This document shows, in pieces, positions 1-9,600 of a stretch of DNA of 64,000 bases (the stretch's first letter is position 1; each line of letters opens with the position of its first letter). This DNA is from Methylomicrobium sp. wino1 (GTDB taxonomy: Bacteria; Pseudomonadota; Gammaproteobacteria; Methylococcales; Methylomonadaceae). The stretch is from NCBI RefSeq assembly GCF_003932755.1, contig NZ_CP024202.1:4588001-4652000 (forward strand), given 5' to 3'. Position numbers and translations under genes: made by a program. Below the pieces are notes generated by a model. That model was given only the letters and a program-made list of their open reading frames with translations. It was not told where the DNA came from and searched no databases.

Positions 1-505
1 CACAATAAACGCGTGTCGTAGAAGGCAATGCTCTTAGCTTTTGCAAGGAACGCCACATTTGTTCGGCGGTGCCTTCGAACAAACGCCCGCAGCCCATCGC
101 AAACAAGGTATCGCCGCAAAACAAAATGCCGTCCTCGGCCGAATAATAAACGATATGACCTAAAGTATGTCCCGGCGTTTCGATTATTTGGAAACCGGTG
201 TTTCCTAAACGAAAATAGCCGCCGTCGGATAATTCGATATCGATTTCCGGAATGCGGTGTTTATCCGCTTTCGCACCGACAATCCGGCACCCGGTCTGCT
301 TCTTGAGCTCGCGGTTCCCACCTACATGATCGCCATGATGATGTGTGTTTAAGATAAAATCGAGCCGCCAACCCTGTTCGGCTATGGCATCCAGCACTGG
401 TCCTGCAACAGCGGGATCGACCGCTGCCGTTAATCCGGACGCAACGTCTTTTGCCAGGTAGATATAATTGTCTTTCAAGACCGGGATTTGAATAACCTTC
501 AACAT
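1..505 (-). CDS. gloB: Hydroxyacylglutathione hydrolase (glyoxalase II), partial
   Basis: The product hydrolyses S-lactoylglutathione to lactate and glutathione, the second step of methylglyoxal detoxification in the cytoplasm. The reading frame starts at the ATG on the minus strand at 503-505 and runs off the left edge, so the C-terminus is missing. It begins MLKVIQIPVLKDNYIY and carries the metallo-beta-lactamase metal site THHHGDHVGG. Further metal-binding positions follow in ETPGHTLGH and in FCGDTLF. About 168 of the usual 250 or so residues are visible. Its nearness to yafS-rnhA-dnaQ and mltD matches the arrangement in E. coli and relatives. Confidence 0.95.
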   Translation of the reverse strand, partial: MLKVIQIPVLKDNYIYLAKDVASGLTAAVDPAVAGPVLDAIAEQGWRLDFILNTHHHGDHVGGNRELKKQTGCRIVGAKADKHRIPEIDIELSDGGYFRLGNTGFQIIETPGHTLGHIVYYSAEDGILFCGDTLFAMGCGRLFEGTAEQMWRSLQKLRALPSTTRVYC

Positions 506-527
506 GGACCCACCTCTAAGTTAATCA

Positions 528-575
528 GAATTTCGCGATAAATATGAGCTTTGAGCGATGTCGAGGGCTCTATTA
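528..575. repeat. Relic end of the dispersed palindromic repeat
   Basis: The stretch reading TTTCGCGATAAATATGAGC and onward to TCGAGGGCTC resembles one terminus of the complete repeats at 40504-40806 and 49882-50181. Only about 45 bp is present between gloB and the YheT-type gene, so it is a degenerate solo end. Confidence 0.4.
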
Positions 576-613
576 CCCCACACCAAAATAGGAAAATTAT
601 TGGCAACCAAATT

Positions 614-1597
614 CTAAGAGAAACCTTGTTCGGCTATAAAACGCGGGATGCGCCGCTCAAGCCAATACTTAGGTTTTAGAGGGTTACGACCTTCCACAAA
701 GCCCACATGCCCTCCTCCGGGCGTGACTTCCAAGATCACGTTCGGAGATAATTCTTCAGGAGTAGGCAATACAGCCGGCGTCATGAAAGGATCGTCGAAT
801 GCTTGAATCAATAAGGTCGGCACCCGGATAGCTTTAAGATATTGCCTCGAACTCGAGCGCCGGTAATAATCATGAACGTCCTCGAATCCATGCAGCCTGG
901 CCACAACCCTGTCGTCATATTGCCAAAACGATTTTACCGAGGATAAATCGCCCAAGCGTTGAATTTTGTCGGCCTCTTCATGACGCCCAATGCCCACTAA
1001 ATAGTTGAGCTTAGTGTCGAGATATTCCTTCAACTCCAATAATAAGCGGTCGCGATAAATTTTAGAAAATCCGCTATCTAATTTTGTCGCGCAAATATTC
1101 AATACCAAAGGCACCGATACGGCAACCGCTGCCGAAAGTGTCACATTACAGCCCTGTTCACCCAACCATTTTAGCAAGACATTACCGCCTAATGAGAATC
1201 CGACTGCCGCCAAAGGGGTCTCCGGTTCTCGTCGACGAAGGATTCGATAAAGGAGATCGATATCTTCGGTATCGCCTGAATGATAACAACGAGCCAATTG
1301 ATTCGGCTCACCGCTACAACCGCGAAAATTGAGCGCAGCACTTCGCCAACCTTGTTGCCAAAAAACGGTCTGCAACCCCTTTATATAAACGGATTGAGAA
1401 CTTCCGGTCAATCCGTGTAATAGTATGACCAAAGGCCTATGGCCTTCTCCGCAAAAATCGATGTCGATAAAATCGTTATCCGGCGTCGCAATCCTCTCGC
1501 GTCTGATGTTTAGAGTCATTGCCGACTTTCTGAGCAAAGCCGGATATACGGTTTGTAAATGAGCGGTCTTTAGCCACCACGGAGATTGGTAGATCAT
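614..1597 (-). CDS. YheT-family alpha/beta hydrolase
   Basis: This is a predicted cytoplasmic esterase/hydrolase of the YheT (COG0429) family; its natural substrate is not known. The chain has the family start (PWWL..HLQT), an oxyanion-region HGLTGSS, the family signature FRGCSGEPN, the nucleophile elbow GFSLGGN, and the late acid/base region DDPFM and GGHVGF. The frame can be opened upstream to 1711. The ATG at 1597 is preferred because it gives about 327 residues, close to the family length, and puts the conserved PWWL motif near the N-terminus. No clear ribosome binding site supports any of the candidate starts. It is convergent with nothing and probably monocistronic. Confidence 0.85.
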   Translation of the reverse strand: MIYQSPWWLKTAHLQTVYPALLRKSAMTLNIRRERIATPDNDFIDIDFCGEGHRPLVILLHGLTGSSQSVYIKGLQTVFWQQGWRSAALNFRGCSGEPNQLARCYHSGDTEDIDLLYRILRRREPETPLAAVGFSLGGNVLLKWLGEQGCNVTLSAAVAVSVPLVLNICATKLDSGFSKIYRDRLLLELKEYLDTKLNYLVGIGRHEEADKIQRLGDLSSVKSFWQYDDRVVARLHGFEDVHDYYRRSSSRQYLKAIRVPTLLIQAFDDPFMTPAVLPTPEELSPNVILEVTPGGGHVGFVEGRNPLKPKYWLERRIPRFIAEQGFS

Positions 1598-1734
1598 GAA
1601 AACAAAAGTATAAAGAGATCGAATACCGAATTTAGTTGCTGTAATAGTATCATCGATTTTAGCAAAATCATCCCGAAGCATGAACACACCATTGTTTTGA
1701 CTAAACTCCAATCCATGACTATGTTATTTCAACG

Positions 1735-1966
1735 TAACGTTCATGAAGGCCTGGCATCGCCCCCGGCAAATGAAAGTGCGAGGTGTGTAGGGTGCGGTCA
1801 CTCGCCTGATAGTACGCCGTGAATACTTCCCTGTAGGCTCGACGGCGGCTATCTGATCGCCAAGGATGGTGTGTATTCGGGCAATACAGGAGCAATTGCC
1901 GAGGAACAAAAGTCTGCCCTGCCGCCGACGCCTGCCGGTCGAGCAACCGCACCCTTCGAATCGTGT
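1735..1966. repeat. Dispersed palindromic repeat, copy A
   Basis: The intergenic region between the YheT-type gene and the next gene is almost entirely repeat. It opens with TAACGTTCATGAAGGC, shared with the copy at 20152. It then continues with CGGTCACTCGCC, the GTGAATAC...GTAGGCT segment, the GCCAAGGATGG module and CTGCCCTGCCGCCGAC, all shared with the complete copies near 25.6, 40.5 and 49.9 kb. It lacks the nested 65-bp mini-element. Confidence 0.75.
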
Positions 1967-2003
1967 ACTTTCCCAGTAAAACTCAACGACACAAGGTTAT
2001 ACC

Positions 2004-2408
2004 ATGACAAAAAAAGCACAAATTTATCTTGCGGCAATCGCATTCTTGCCGATATCAAGTTATGCTCAATTCGGTAATATGACCGAAGCGCAAATGCAGA
2101 CAATGATGCAACAGGGCCTTAAAATGCAAGAATGTTTCGGCCAAATTGATCCTTCAGCGATGAAACGGCTTTCCGAACGCGGCCAATCAATCGATGCCGA
2201 AATAACGGCGCTGTGCCGCGCCGGTAATCGTGACCAGGCACAAAGCAAAGCAATGGCCTTTGCCCGTGAAATGGCAAGCGACCCGTCTATCCATGCGATG
2301 AAAAAATGCGGTGAAGGAATGGCCGATATGTTGCCTAAAATAGTCACCGAATCTGAAGATTATGACGACCCGGAAACTTCAAGCCGTCATATTTGCGACA
2401 ATCGATAA
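2004..2408 (+). CDS. Small secreted protein of unknown function
   Basis: The 134-residue product starts with a short basic N-terminus and a hydrophobic stretch ending ISSYAQF, a good signal peptidase I site after about residue 22, so it is probably periplasmic. The mature part is rich in Met and Gln (MTEAQMQTMMQQGLKMQECF) and has four Cys residues in CFG, LCR, KCG and ICD, which could form disulfides. I do not recognise a named family. It stands alone between two dispersed repeats. The reading frame is clean and its composition matches the neighbouring genes, so I consider it real. Confidence 0.7.
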   Translation: MTKKAQIYLAAIAFLPISSYAQFGNMTEAQMQTMMQQGLKMQECFGQIDPSAMKRLSERGQSIDAEITALCRAGNRDQAQSKAMAFAREMASDPSIHAMKKCGEGMADMLPKIVTESEDYDDPETSSRHICDNR

Positions 2409-2613
2409 GGGTCGGATATGAAATAAGTTAGGCAAGTAACCTCTGCGGGACGGGTTTGCAAACACCGTCCCGCCTAAGAAGACGAACAAAAAGACCTGTT
2501 CGGTTGCATAACTTATAAAATGCAAGCATCTTAGGATTTCGTGAAAAATAACTTCCTGGTGCTACTACGAGATTTGTAGCAGGTTCGGAGCTCACTTGAC
2601 AGGACGCCGTAAA

Positions 2614-2677
2614 CCCAGCACCTAAATTCCATAGCCTATTGGCCACGATTGATTACATAGATAACTTAGGTGCTGGG
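2614..2677. mobile_element. Mini-element with CCCAGCACCTAA inverted ends (divergent copy)
   Basis: A 64-bp unit with terminal inverted repeats CCCAGCACCTAA and TTAGGTGCTGGG around a loop that differs from the three 65-bp copies at 25740, 40585 and 49961. It sits at the same position in the host repeat, after GACGCCGT. The right flank differs from the other copies. Confidence 0.7.
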
Positions 2678-2712
2678 ACTGTTAATCGAGCAACCGAACC
2701 CTCCATAAAATA

Positions 2713-2882
2713 CTCCCTTTATACTCAAAAATTGGTTACCTTTATGAAGGTATGGGGTGTGGCTAGCGAGGATGTCGGCAGCAGGGAGCTGCCATCAAGC
2801 CCCCATGGAAGGTTACACGGCGGTCCTCGATAGATACATCCCATACCTTTTATTCTTAGACGGTTTTTCAATCAAAAGGGAG
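2713..2882. mobile_element. Second nested insertion with TA at both borders
   Basis: The 170-bp segment begins CTCCCTTT and ends AAAGGGAG, with TA immediately outside each end. Removing it and one TA restores the continuous host-repeat sequence ...AAAATAGTGAAGTTATT, close to AAAATAGGGAAGTTATT in intact copies. TA duplication is characteristic of IS630/Tc1-mariner type transposition (established knowledge). No transposase is encoded, so it would be a non-autonomous element. Confidence 0.6.
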
Positions 2883-2986
2883 TAGTGAAGTTATTTATGA
2901 CCAAATCCTTAGCCAAGGTTAAAGCCGCCGGTAGTTTTCATCGGCAGAGTCAAAATCAAAAAAACGCCATTCTTGTCAATCTATTT

Positions 2987-3015
2987 TTACCAGCTTGATT
3001 AATATGAGGTATAAT
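2987..3015 (+). promoter_or_regulatory. Predicted sigma70 promoter of deaD
   Basis: TTACCA and TATAAT are separated by 17 bases, about 55 bases before the deaD start codon. The -10 hexamer is perfect; the -35 matches four of six positions. Confidence 0.5.
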
Positions 3016-3070
3016 TGCAGGCTTAACTCCCCTCCGCGCCACGCGTCTTAAATTTACCCACAGGCTTTGC

Positions 3071-4807
3071 ATGTCCAACGATGTTTCCTCTTTTCCAACT
3101 TTTCGTGAATTAGCTCTAATCGAACCGGTGCTTAAAGCATTGGATGATGTGGGCTACGAATCCCCTTCCCCGATTCAAGCTCAAACCATTCCGCACTTAA
3201 TGCAAGGCAAGGATGTTCTAGGCCAGGCACAAACTGGCACCGGTAAAACCGCGGCTTTTGCTCTGCCGATATTATCCCGCCTCGACCTGAAAAAAACCGA
3301 ACCGCAAGTTTTGGTTTTAGCCCCTACCCGCGAGTTAGCCATACAAGTTGCCGAGGCCTTCCAACGCTATGCCGCGCATTTGAAAGGTTTTCATGTATTG
3401 CCGATCTACGGCGGACAAGACTACACGACACAACTTCGCCAGCTCAAACGCGGCCCCCAGGTTATTGTCGGGACACCGGGACGGGTCATGGATCATATGC
3501 GCAAAGGTACGCTAAGATTAGGCAAATTAAGCTGCCTGGTTCTCGATGAAGCCGACGAAATGCTTCGCATGGGCTTTATCGACGATGTCGAATGGATCCT
3601 GGAACAAACCCCTAAACAACGCCAAATCGCGCTGTTTTCGGCAACAATGCCGGCACCCATTCGTAAAATCGCGCAAACTTATTTACAAGATCCTGAGGAA
3701 ATCACAGTCAAGGTCCGCACGTCGACCGCCGAGACGATACGTCAACGCTACTGGCTAGTCAGCGGAGTCCACAAACTCGACGCACTAACTCGCATTTTGG
3801 AATCGGAAACCTTCGACGGCATCATTATTTTTGTCCGCACCAAAACCGCGACAGTCGAACTGGCCGAAAAACTTGAAGCGCGCGGCTATTCGGCAGCGGC
3901 AATCAATGGCGATATGTCGCAAGTCCTGCGCGAAAGAACAATCGCGCATTTGAAAAACGGTAAATTGGATATTCTGATCGCAACCGACGTGGCTGCGCGC
4001 GGCCTCGATGTCGAACGGATCAGCCATGTCATCAACTACGATATCCCCTACGATACCGAAGCCTATATTCACCGTATCGGCAGAACCGGGCGCGCCGGAC
4101 GTACCGGGGACGCAATCTTATTTGTTGCACCGCGCGAAAGAAGATTACTCAGCAATATCGAGAAAGCAACCCGACAAAAGGTCGAAGAAATGGGGCTGCC
4201 TTCGACTGAAATTATTAACAATAAAAGAATTGCCCGCTTCAAACAACGCATTACCGATACACTGGCCGCGGAAGAATTGAGCTTTTTTATTCAATTGATG
4301 GAACAATACCAAAACGAACACAACGTATCGGCGATCGAAATTGCCGCAGCATTGGCCAAGCAAGTCCAAGGCGAAACGCCGTTGCTTATGAAAAACCCAC
4401 CCAAAAAAGAAACCGAACGCCGCGAACGAAAAGACTCGATAGACCGGGAATCCGGGAAGGAACGCAAGAGTAAGCGTAAAACAAACCCCGACATTGAGAT
4501 GGAAACCTACCGTATTGAAGTCGGCAAAGCACATGGTGTAAAACCCGGCAATATCGTCGGTGCTATAGCTAATGAAACAGGACTCGACGGGGATCATATC
4601 GCGCGCATCAAAATCGAGGAAAACTACAGCACCGTGGAGCTACCTGCAGGCATACCCAAGGATATTTTTCAAGAATTAAAAAAAGTCAGGGTTGCCGGCC
4701 AGCAATTGAATATTTCCAGAATGGGTGAAACCTTGAAAAAAACTTTCAAGGCTAAAAAAAGAGATGATTCGGATAACAAACGAAGAAAAACAAAACCCAG
4801 CAGTTAA
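3071..4807 (+). CDS. deaD: DEAD-box ATP-dependent RNA helicase DeaD/CsdA
   Basis: The product unwinds RNA duplexes in ribosome assembly and mRNA turnover, with a classical role at low temperature. The helicase motifs are all visible in order: the Q motif (SPIQAQTIP), AQTGTGKT (I), PTRELA (Ia), DEAD (II), SATMP (III), ARGLD (V) and HRIGRTGRAG (VI). A charged linker near residues 430-470 leads to a DbpA-type RNA-binding fold (IEVGKAHGVKPGNIVGAI) and a lysine-rich tail. At 578 residues it is slightly shorter than E. coli DeaD. Exact 49-bp inverted repeats lie on both sides of the gene and its promoter (2838-2886 and 5014-5062). Confidence 0.95.
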   Translation: MSNDVSSFPTFRELALIEPVLKALDDVGYESPSPIQAQTIPHLMQGKDVLGQAQTGTGKTAAFALPILSRLDLKKTEPQVLVLAPTRELAIQVAEAFQRYAAHLKGFHVLPIYGGQDYTTQLRQLKRGPQVIVGTPGRVMDHMRKGTLRLGKLSCLVLDEADEMLRMGFIDDVEWILEQTPKQRQIALFSATMPAPIRKIAQTYLQDPEEITVKVRTSTAETIRQRYWLVSGVHKLDALTRILESETFDGIIIFVRTKTATVELAEKLEARGYSAAAINGDMSQVLRERTIAHLKNGKLDILIATDVAARGLDVERISHVINYDIPYDTEAYIHRIGRTGRAGRTGDAILFVAPRERRLLSNIEKATRQKVEEMGLPSTEIINNKRIARFKQRITDTLAAEELSFFIQLMEQYQNEHNVSAIEIAAALAKQVQGETPLLMKNPPKKETERRERKDSIDRESGKERKSKRKTNPDIEMETYRIEVGKAHGVKPGNIVGAIANETGLDGDHIARIKIEENYSTVELPAGIPKDIFQELKKVRVAGQQLNISRMGETLKKTFKAKKRDDSDNKRRKTKPSS

Positions 4808-5013
4808 ATCATTTGCAGGATAGACTCAATTTGCATTACCCCTTGAAACGGCAAATCATTGCTCGGGATCATGCTGAGTTCTGTAATCGTTTAAGCTCCA
4901 CTCTTAAGATTTGAACCTAAATTTGGTAATTGATCCACGAAAATTACTTAATCAATCATATGGTCACATGGATTTCTTGAACCACCCATTGGGTGAACAG
5001 ATTGAAAAAGATA

Positions 5014-5062
5014 ACTACTCCCTTTTGATTGAAAAACCGTCTAAGAATAAAAGGTATGGGAT
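5014..5062. repeat. Inverted 49-bp copy of the repeat end upstream of deaD
   Basis: This stretch, from ACTACTCCC to GGTATGGGAT, is the exact reverse complement of 2838-2886. It is a solo end of the TA-bordered insertion found in copy B. The roughly 290-base gap between deaD and dnaQ holds nothing else I can name. Confidence 0.8.
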
Positions 5063-5095
5063 ATGTATATCAAGGGCCACCGTGAAAAGGCTCGG

Positions 5096-5815
5096 TCAAC
5101 TTTTCCAAAGACAAACTCCGCCCGCTTTTTCAATGGCCGCTAAACGCTTTTGATGTTCGGCGTCCTCGGCGGCTTCGCAATGAATCACTTTCAGCTTTGA
5201 ACGGTTGGAAGGTAGACGAACAATGACCGACTCGCCCCCACCCTCATCTTCTGATGGGGCGTCTTCATCCAGCAATGAGGCCTGGCCGCCGGTCATCAAT
5301 AAATAAACATCCGCCAGGATTTCCGCATCCAAAAGCGCGCCATGCAAATCGCGATGACTGTTATCGATGCCGTAGCGCTTGCATAAGGCATCCAAACTGT
5401 TGCGCTGTCCGGGATGTTTTTTTCTAGCAAACGTCAAACTATCGAATACCGAGCTGTAATTCTCGATAATTCCGGTCCCATTATTCAATAAGCCAAATTC
5501 ATAATTTAAAAACCCGACATCGAAAGGGGCATTGTGAATGACCAATTCGGCATCGCTAATAAATTTGATGAAGTCTTCGACTATCGAGGAAAAAACCGGT
5601 TTATCGGTCAAAAACTCATTGGTTATTCCATGAACCTCGACAGCGCCGGCATCGATTTCCCGTTCCGGATTGATGTAGACATGAAAATGGCGACCGGTTA
5701 GGCGACGATTCAATAACTCAACACAGCCTATCTCAATGACACGATGCCCTTCTTGCGGATTAAGCCCTGTCGTTTCGGTATCCAGCACGATTTGCCGTAC
5801 AGCCGCTTTACTCAT
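5096..5815 (-). CDS. dnaQ: DNA polymerase III epsilon subunit (3'-5' proofreading exonuclease)
   Basis: This subunit proofreads newly made DNA within the replicative core polymerase. Exonuclease motifs are present: DTETTG near the N-terminus (Exo I), HNAPFDVGFLN (Exo II) and HGALLDAEILADVYL (Exo III, HxAxxD type). Further on, QASLLDED may serve as the clamp-binding motif. The start at 5815 is chosen because its ATG overlaps the stop of the upstream esterase gene as ATGA, with GAGG upstream. An alternative in-frame start at 5842 would add nine residues. The product is 239 residues, close to the E. coli length of 243. It is the last gene of the minus-strand series that also holds rnhA. Confidence 0.95.
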   Translation of the reverse strand: MSKAAVRQIVLDTETTGLNPQEGHRVIEIGCVELLNRRLTGRHFHVYINPEREIDAGAVEVHGITNEFLTDKPVFSSIVEDFIKFISDAELVIHNAPFDVGFLNYEFGLLNNGTGIIENYSSVFDSLTFARKKHPGQRNSLDALCKRYGIDNSHRDLHGALLDAEILADVYLLMTGGQASLLDEDAPSEDEGGGESVIVRLPSNRSKLKVIHCEAAEDAEHQKRLAAIEKAGGVCLWKS

Positions 5816-6498
5816 ATTGCCTGATCCTCGATGCGAAAACATTGCCGAATGAAGTCCGCGATATCCCGAACTTCTTCAAGACAGACCGAATGCGCCATCG
5901 GGTATTCTTTCCAGACCACGGAATAGTCCATTGACGTCAATGCCTCGAAAGCCGTTCTGCCCGCTTCACGCGCAACCACATTATCGAACGAACCGTGCGC
6001 CATCATTATCGGAAGCGATCGATTCGCCTCGGAAAGCACCGGAACAATTTCAGGCCATGTTGGTAAATAGCAAGAAAGCGCCAGTATGCCCGCCAATCGA
6101 TGCGGACATTTCAAGCCGGTTTCGAGCGCAATAACGCCGCCTTGCGAAAACCCGGCCAACAAAATATTATCGGAAAGCACGCCGCCTGCAACCTCCCTGT
6201 CTATCAATTTCAAGATCGACACCGACGACTCGGCAATACCGGCCTTGTCGACTTGCCTTTCCAACGACATTCCCACTATGTCATACCAAGCCCGAATCGC
6301 CATCCCGCCATTGATCGTAACCGGACGCACAGGCGCATTAGGAAAGCAAAAGCGAATACCCAAGTCATCGGGCAACCCCAATTCCGGCACGATAGTCTCG
6401 AAGTCATGCCCGTCTGCTCCCAGGCCATGCATCCAGAGAATCGTGTACCGATGCGGAGCTTTAGGAGCAATTTCAACCCAATCAATCTCACCCGTCAT
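5812..6498 (-). CDS. Carboxylesterase/phospholipase-type alpha/beta hydrolase
   Basis: The 228-residue protein belongs to the small serine carboxylesterase family (COG0400, EstB/YpfH type). It shows the oxyanion loop WMHGLGADG, the substrate-side segment FPNAPVRPVT, the nucleophile elbow GFSQGG, a late acid in MAHGSFDNVV and a late histidine in YPMAHSV. It likely cleaves short acyl esters in the cytoplasm; the natural substrate is unknown. It overlaps dnaQ by four bases and is probably translationally coupled to it. Placement next to dnaQ is context only and does not imply a DNA role. Confidence 0.85.
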   Translation of the reverse strand: MTGEIDWVEIAPKAPHRYTILWMHGLGADGHDFETIVPELGLPDDLGIRFCFPNAPVRPVTINGGMAIRAWYDIVGMSLERQVDKAGIAESSVSILKLIDREVAGGVLSDNILLAGFSQGGVIALETGLKCPHRLAGILALSCYLPTWPEIVPVLSEANRSLPIMMAHGSFDNVVAREAGRTAFEALTSMDYSVVWKEYPMAHSVCLEEVRDIADFIRQCFRIEDQAI

Positions 6499-6536
6499 TT
6501 TTTCGATTCCTCACCCATTCACCCTTCACATTTAAC

Positions 6537-6606
6537 CTTACACCTTACACCTTTCACCTTTCACCTTTCACCTTTCACCTTTCACCTTTCACCTTTCACC
6601 TTTCAT
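6537..6606. repeat. Heptanucleotide tandem array (CTTTCAC)n
   Basis: Seven perfect CTTTCAC units occupy 6551-6599, flanked by two CTTACAC variants on the left and one CTTTCAT on the right. Read on the minus strand the unit is GTGAAAG. The array lies across the 3' end of the GGDEF/EAL gene, whose TGA stop at 6589-6591 is made by the repeat itself. Confidence 0.9.
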
Positions 6607-9600
6607 CATTCCTTTTTCACCATTTCTGACCCAAACCTCAAAATCGGCACTCGTCATCGGTCTAGAGAAATAATACCCCTGAAACACTCGACATCCCTTA
6701 TTGTACAGAAAATCTCTTTGTTCCTCCGTTTCGACCCCCTCGGCAATGACATCGATTCCGAGATTATGTGCCATATTGATGATGGTCTCGATAATAATGG
6801 CATCGTTGAAATCGGTGGTAATATCTCTGACAAAACTCTTGTCGATTTTTAATTCGTCAAGCGGCAGTTGCTTGAGATAGGTCAATGACGAATATCCGGT
6901 CCCAAAATCGTCTATCGAGATTTTTACACCCAATTGCTTCAAGGCACGCATTTTTTCGACCGTGTCATCGATATTATCGATCACAACGCCTTCGGTTAAC
7001 TCGATAACGAAACGCGAAGCCGGAACCTCATATTGCCTGATCGCTTCGGCAATTTGATCGACGAAGTCTTGCTGACGAAATTGCTTGGAGCTGACATTGA
7101 TCGAGATATGCCGGATGTCCAAGCCTTTATCGAGCCACTTTCGCATTTGCGCGCAAGACTCGCGAAAGACCCAGATACCCAATGGCACGATCAAGCCCGC
7201 TTCTTCGGCAACCGGTATAAATTGGTCGGGAGCGATTAAACCTTTTTGCCCATGCTCCCAGCGAATCAAGGCCTCCGAACCGGAAATCCGTCCTAACCGG
7301 TCGGTTTGCGGCTGGTAATACAAAATAAAATCCTGGTTTTCGATTGCCGAACGCAATTCTTTCTCTAAAAACATTCGGGCATCGGCCGCTTCTTGAATGC
7401 TCTGATGAAAAAAGCTGATTGTATTCCGCCCCTTGGCCTTGGATTGATACATAGCCTTGTCGGCCTGCTGCAACACCTGAGCGGCTGTCTTACCAATATC
7501 GGGAAACAGCGCAATACCGATACTCGGCGAACAATGATGCTCGAAATCGCCAAAAAAATAAGGCCGATTCAGTACACCCCTTATTTTTTCAGCAACATGA
7601 AGTGCCTCATCGCTGGCCGCTTCGAGATTGCGTTTATTGGCATGAATCAATATAACGAATTCATCCCCACCGAGTCTTGACGGTATATCTTCTTCTCTGA
7701 GCGAATCCTTAAGGCGACCCGCAACCTGAATCAACAATTCATCCCCGACATGATGACCCAGCGAATCGTTCAACACTTTGAATCGATCCAAGTCGAGAAA
7801 AATAATAGAACCAAAGGTACCTTGCCGTTTGCTCACCGCCAATTCGCTAGAGAGTTGATTGACGAGTAAACGGCGATTGGCTAGCGTCGTCAACGGGTCA
7901 TAAAAAGCAAGATCGCGAATCTCGCTTTCAGCCTTCTTTTTTTCGGTAATATCATAAAAAATAGCGACAAAATGCGTTGTATCGCCTTGTTCGTTTTTAA
8001 CCGCAGTGATCGTTTGCCATGCAGGGAAAATGTCTCCGTTCTTACGTCGATTCCAAATTTCTCCTTCGATTTTCCCGTCCGTAAGCAAATTATGCCAAAT
8101 CTCGTCATAAAAGCGACCATCATGACGGCCGGACTTTAAAATACGCGGATTCCGACCGATAACCTCATCGGCATTAAAGCCTGTAATTTCGGAAAAGGCT
8201 TGATTAACTCGTAAAATATTGCCGGCGCTATCGGTAATCATGATCCCTTCGTGCGTTTCAAAAGTCGTAGCCGCCAAACGCAACTGGCTTTCGCGTTCAG
8301 CTAGACTCTTATTACTCCGGTTCAGCTCCAAGGTACGGTTTTTAACCTCTTCCTCCATCCTCAAGGTCCGTCCGGACAACATCAATAAACCGATACCGGT
8401 CAACCCTGTGAACGAAAACCCACCGAGCAACAACCACCAGACACTCCAGGATAAATGGCTATGAAAAAATTGCCCGGAAGGCTCGTAAAAGACATTCCAA
8501 ATGCGGTCTCCGACCGCTATTCTCTCCGTAATCCTTAAAGGCAAATCGATGACTTTATGAATCGGCCTCTTTGGAAAATTGCTAAACAATATTGAGTCAT
8601 GATCAGATATTCGAATCAACAACTGCATATCCGGTAGGTTACTCAACACTATCGACACGAGATCGTTGATGCGAAATACCGTCGCGGCAACTCCCTTAAA
8701 ATGTAGCCGCCTGGATTCCACGGTATCCACCGGTTGAAAACGCTCATAAACCGGGGAATAAATAACAATCCCGCTTTTGTCGGCATGACCGTCCTGCACC
8801 AATTTTAGCTTACTGGTAACTGCGGTCGCCGCGCGATCCCTTGCGCTCTCGACTGCTCTTGACGCTATGGGGTTAACAAAAATATCGTAACCCAAAGCCT
8901 TCTCGTTGCCTTCTAACGGCTCAAGAAAAGTAATCGGCAAATAGGTCGTGCGGGGACCGGCTGAAACCATCCGCCCGAATTCGTCGGGCTCACGTATTGC
9001 AAAGCCCTCATTTTGGGAATTTTCGAATCGATCCCGCTCTGATGCCGGCACATGAGCCATCCACTCCAACGCCACTAGACCGTGGTGCTTATCTAAAAGC
9101 GGAACGGTAAAGATTTTAAAACTCTCTTTGGAAATGGGATCGGTGCTATCGAATAAACCTTTTAGGGTTTCATTGGTACCGATGTGGTCTTGAACCAAGA
9201 CGCTGAAAGCATTATGAAACAACATCGCCTGTCGCTCGAAGACCGACTCGATTCTTAGAGACTCCTGCCGATTGGCATATTGAAAAACGCCAATGACCAA
9301 CAGAAACAGTAAAACCAACGGATAAGCCACATAGTTGCGACGTACCTTCCATGAAGATCTTGGCTCGCCGATAAATGTCAGCACAAATGGTGTAAAAATC
9401 AACACGCCTATCGTATCGCCAATCCACCAAGTCCCCCAACTCAACCAAATATCATCGCCGGTAATCACGCCGCGAATCCACAGCGCTGTAACGCCGACAG
9501 TCGGTGCTACCAGGCAAGCCAACGGTCCGCCTAGTAACATGAAGCGCAAGATGCGTCGATCCTCCGTTAACGGATCGCCAATACCGACCCAGCGTTCAAT

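Larger units (their letters stand above)
2531..2911. repeat. Composite dispersed repeat, copy B, with two nested insertions
   Basis: The ends are TTAGGATTTCGTGAAAAATA on the left and the inverted TTATTTATGACCAAATCCTTA on the right, the same termini as the complete copies elsewhere. Inside are a 64-bp mini-element (2614-2677) and a second insertion bounded by TA (2713-2882). Together they expand the unit to about 380 bp. It fills most of the 660-base gap upstream of deaD; the rest holds the deaD promoter. Confidence 0.8.

Noticed and set aside
1598-1711. An N-terminal extension of the YheT-type hydrolase.
   Set aside because: It would add 38 residues with no family counterpart before the conserved PWWL motif.
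4145-4597. A 150-codon frame antisense to deaD.
   Set aside because: deaD is clearly coding with all helicase motifs; the antisense frame has no family features.
4911-5153. An 80-codon plus-strand frame after deaD.
   Set aside because: It runs through the 49-bp repeat end and into the antisense of dnaQ, with no ribosome binding site and no recognisable family.
6100-6852. A 250-codon plus-strand frame with repeated HLSPFTF-like residues.
   Set aside because: It is antisense to the esterase and GGDEF/EAL genes, and the repeated residues are the heptamer array read in frame.
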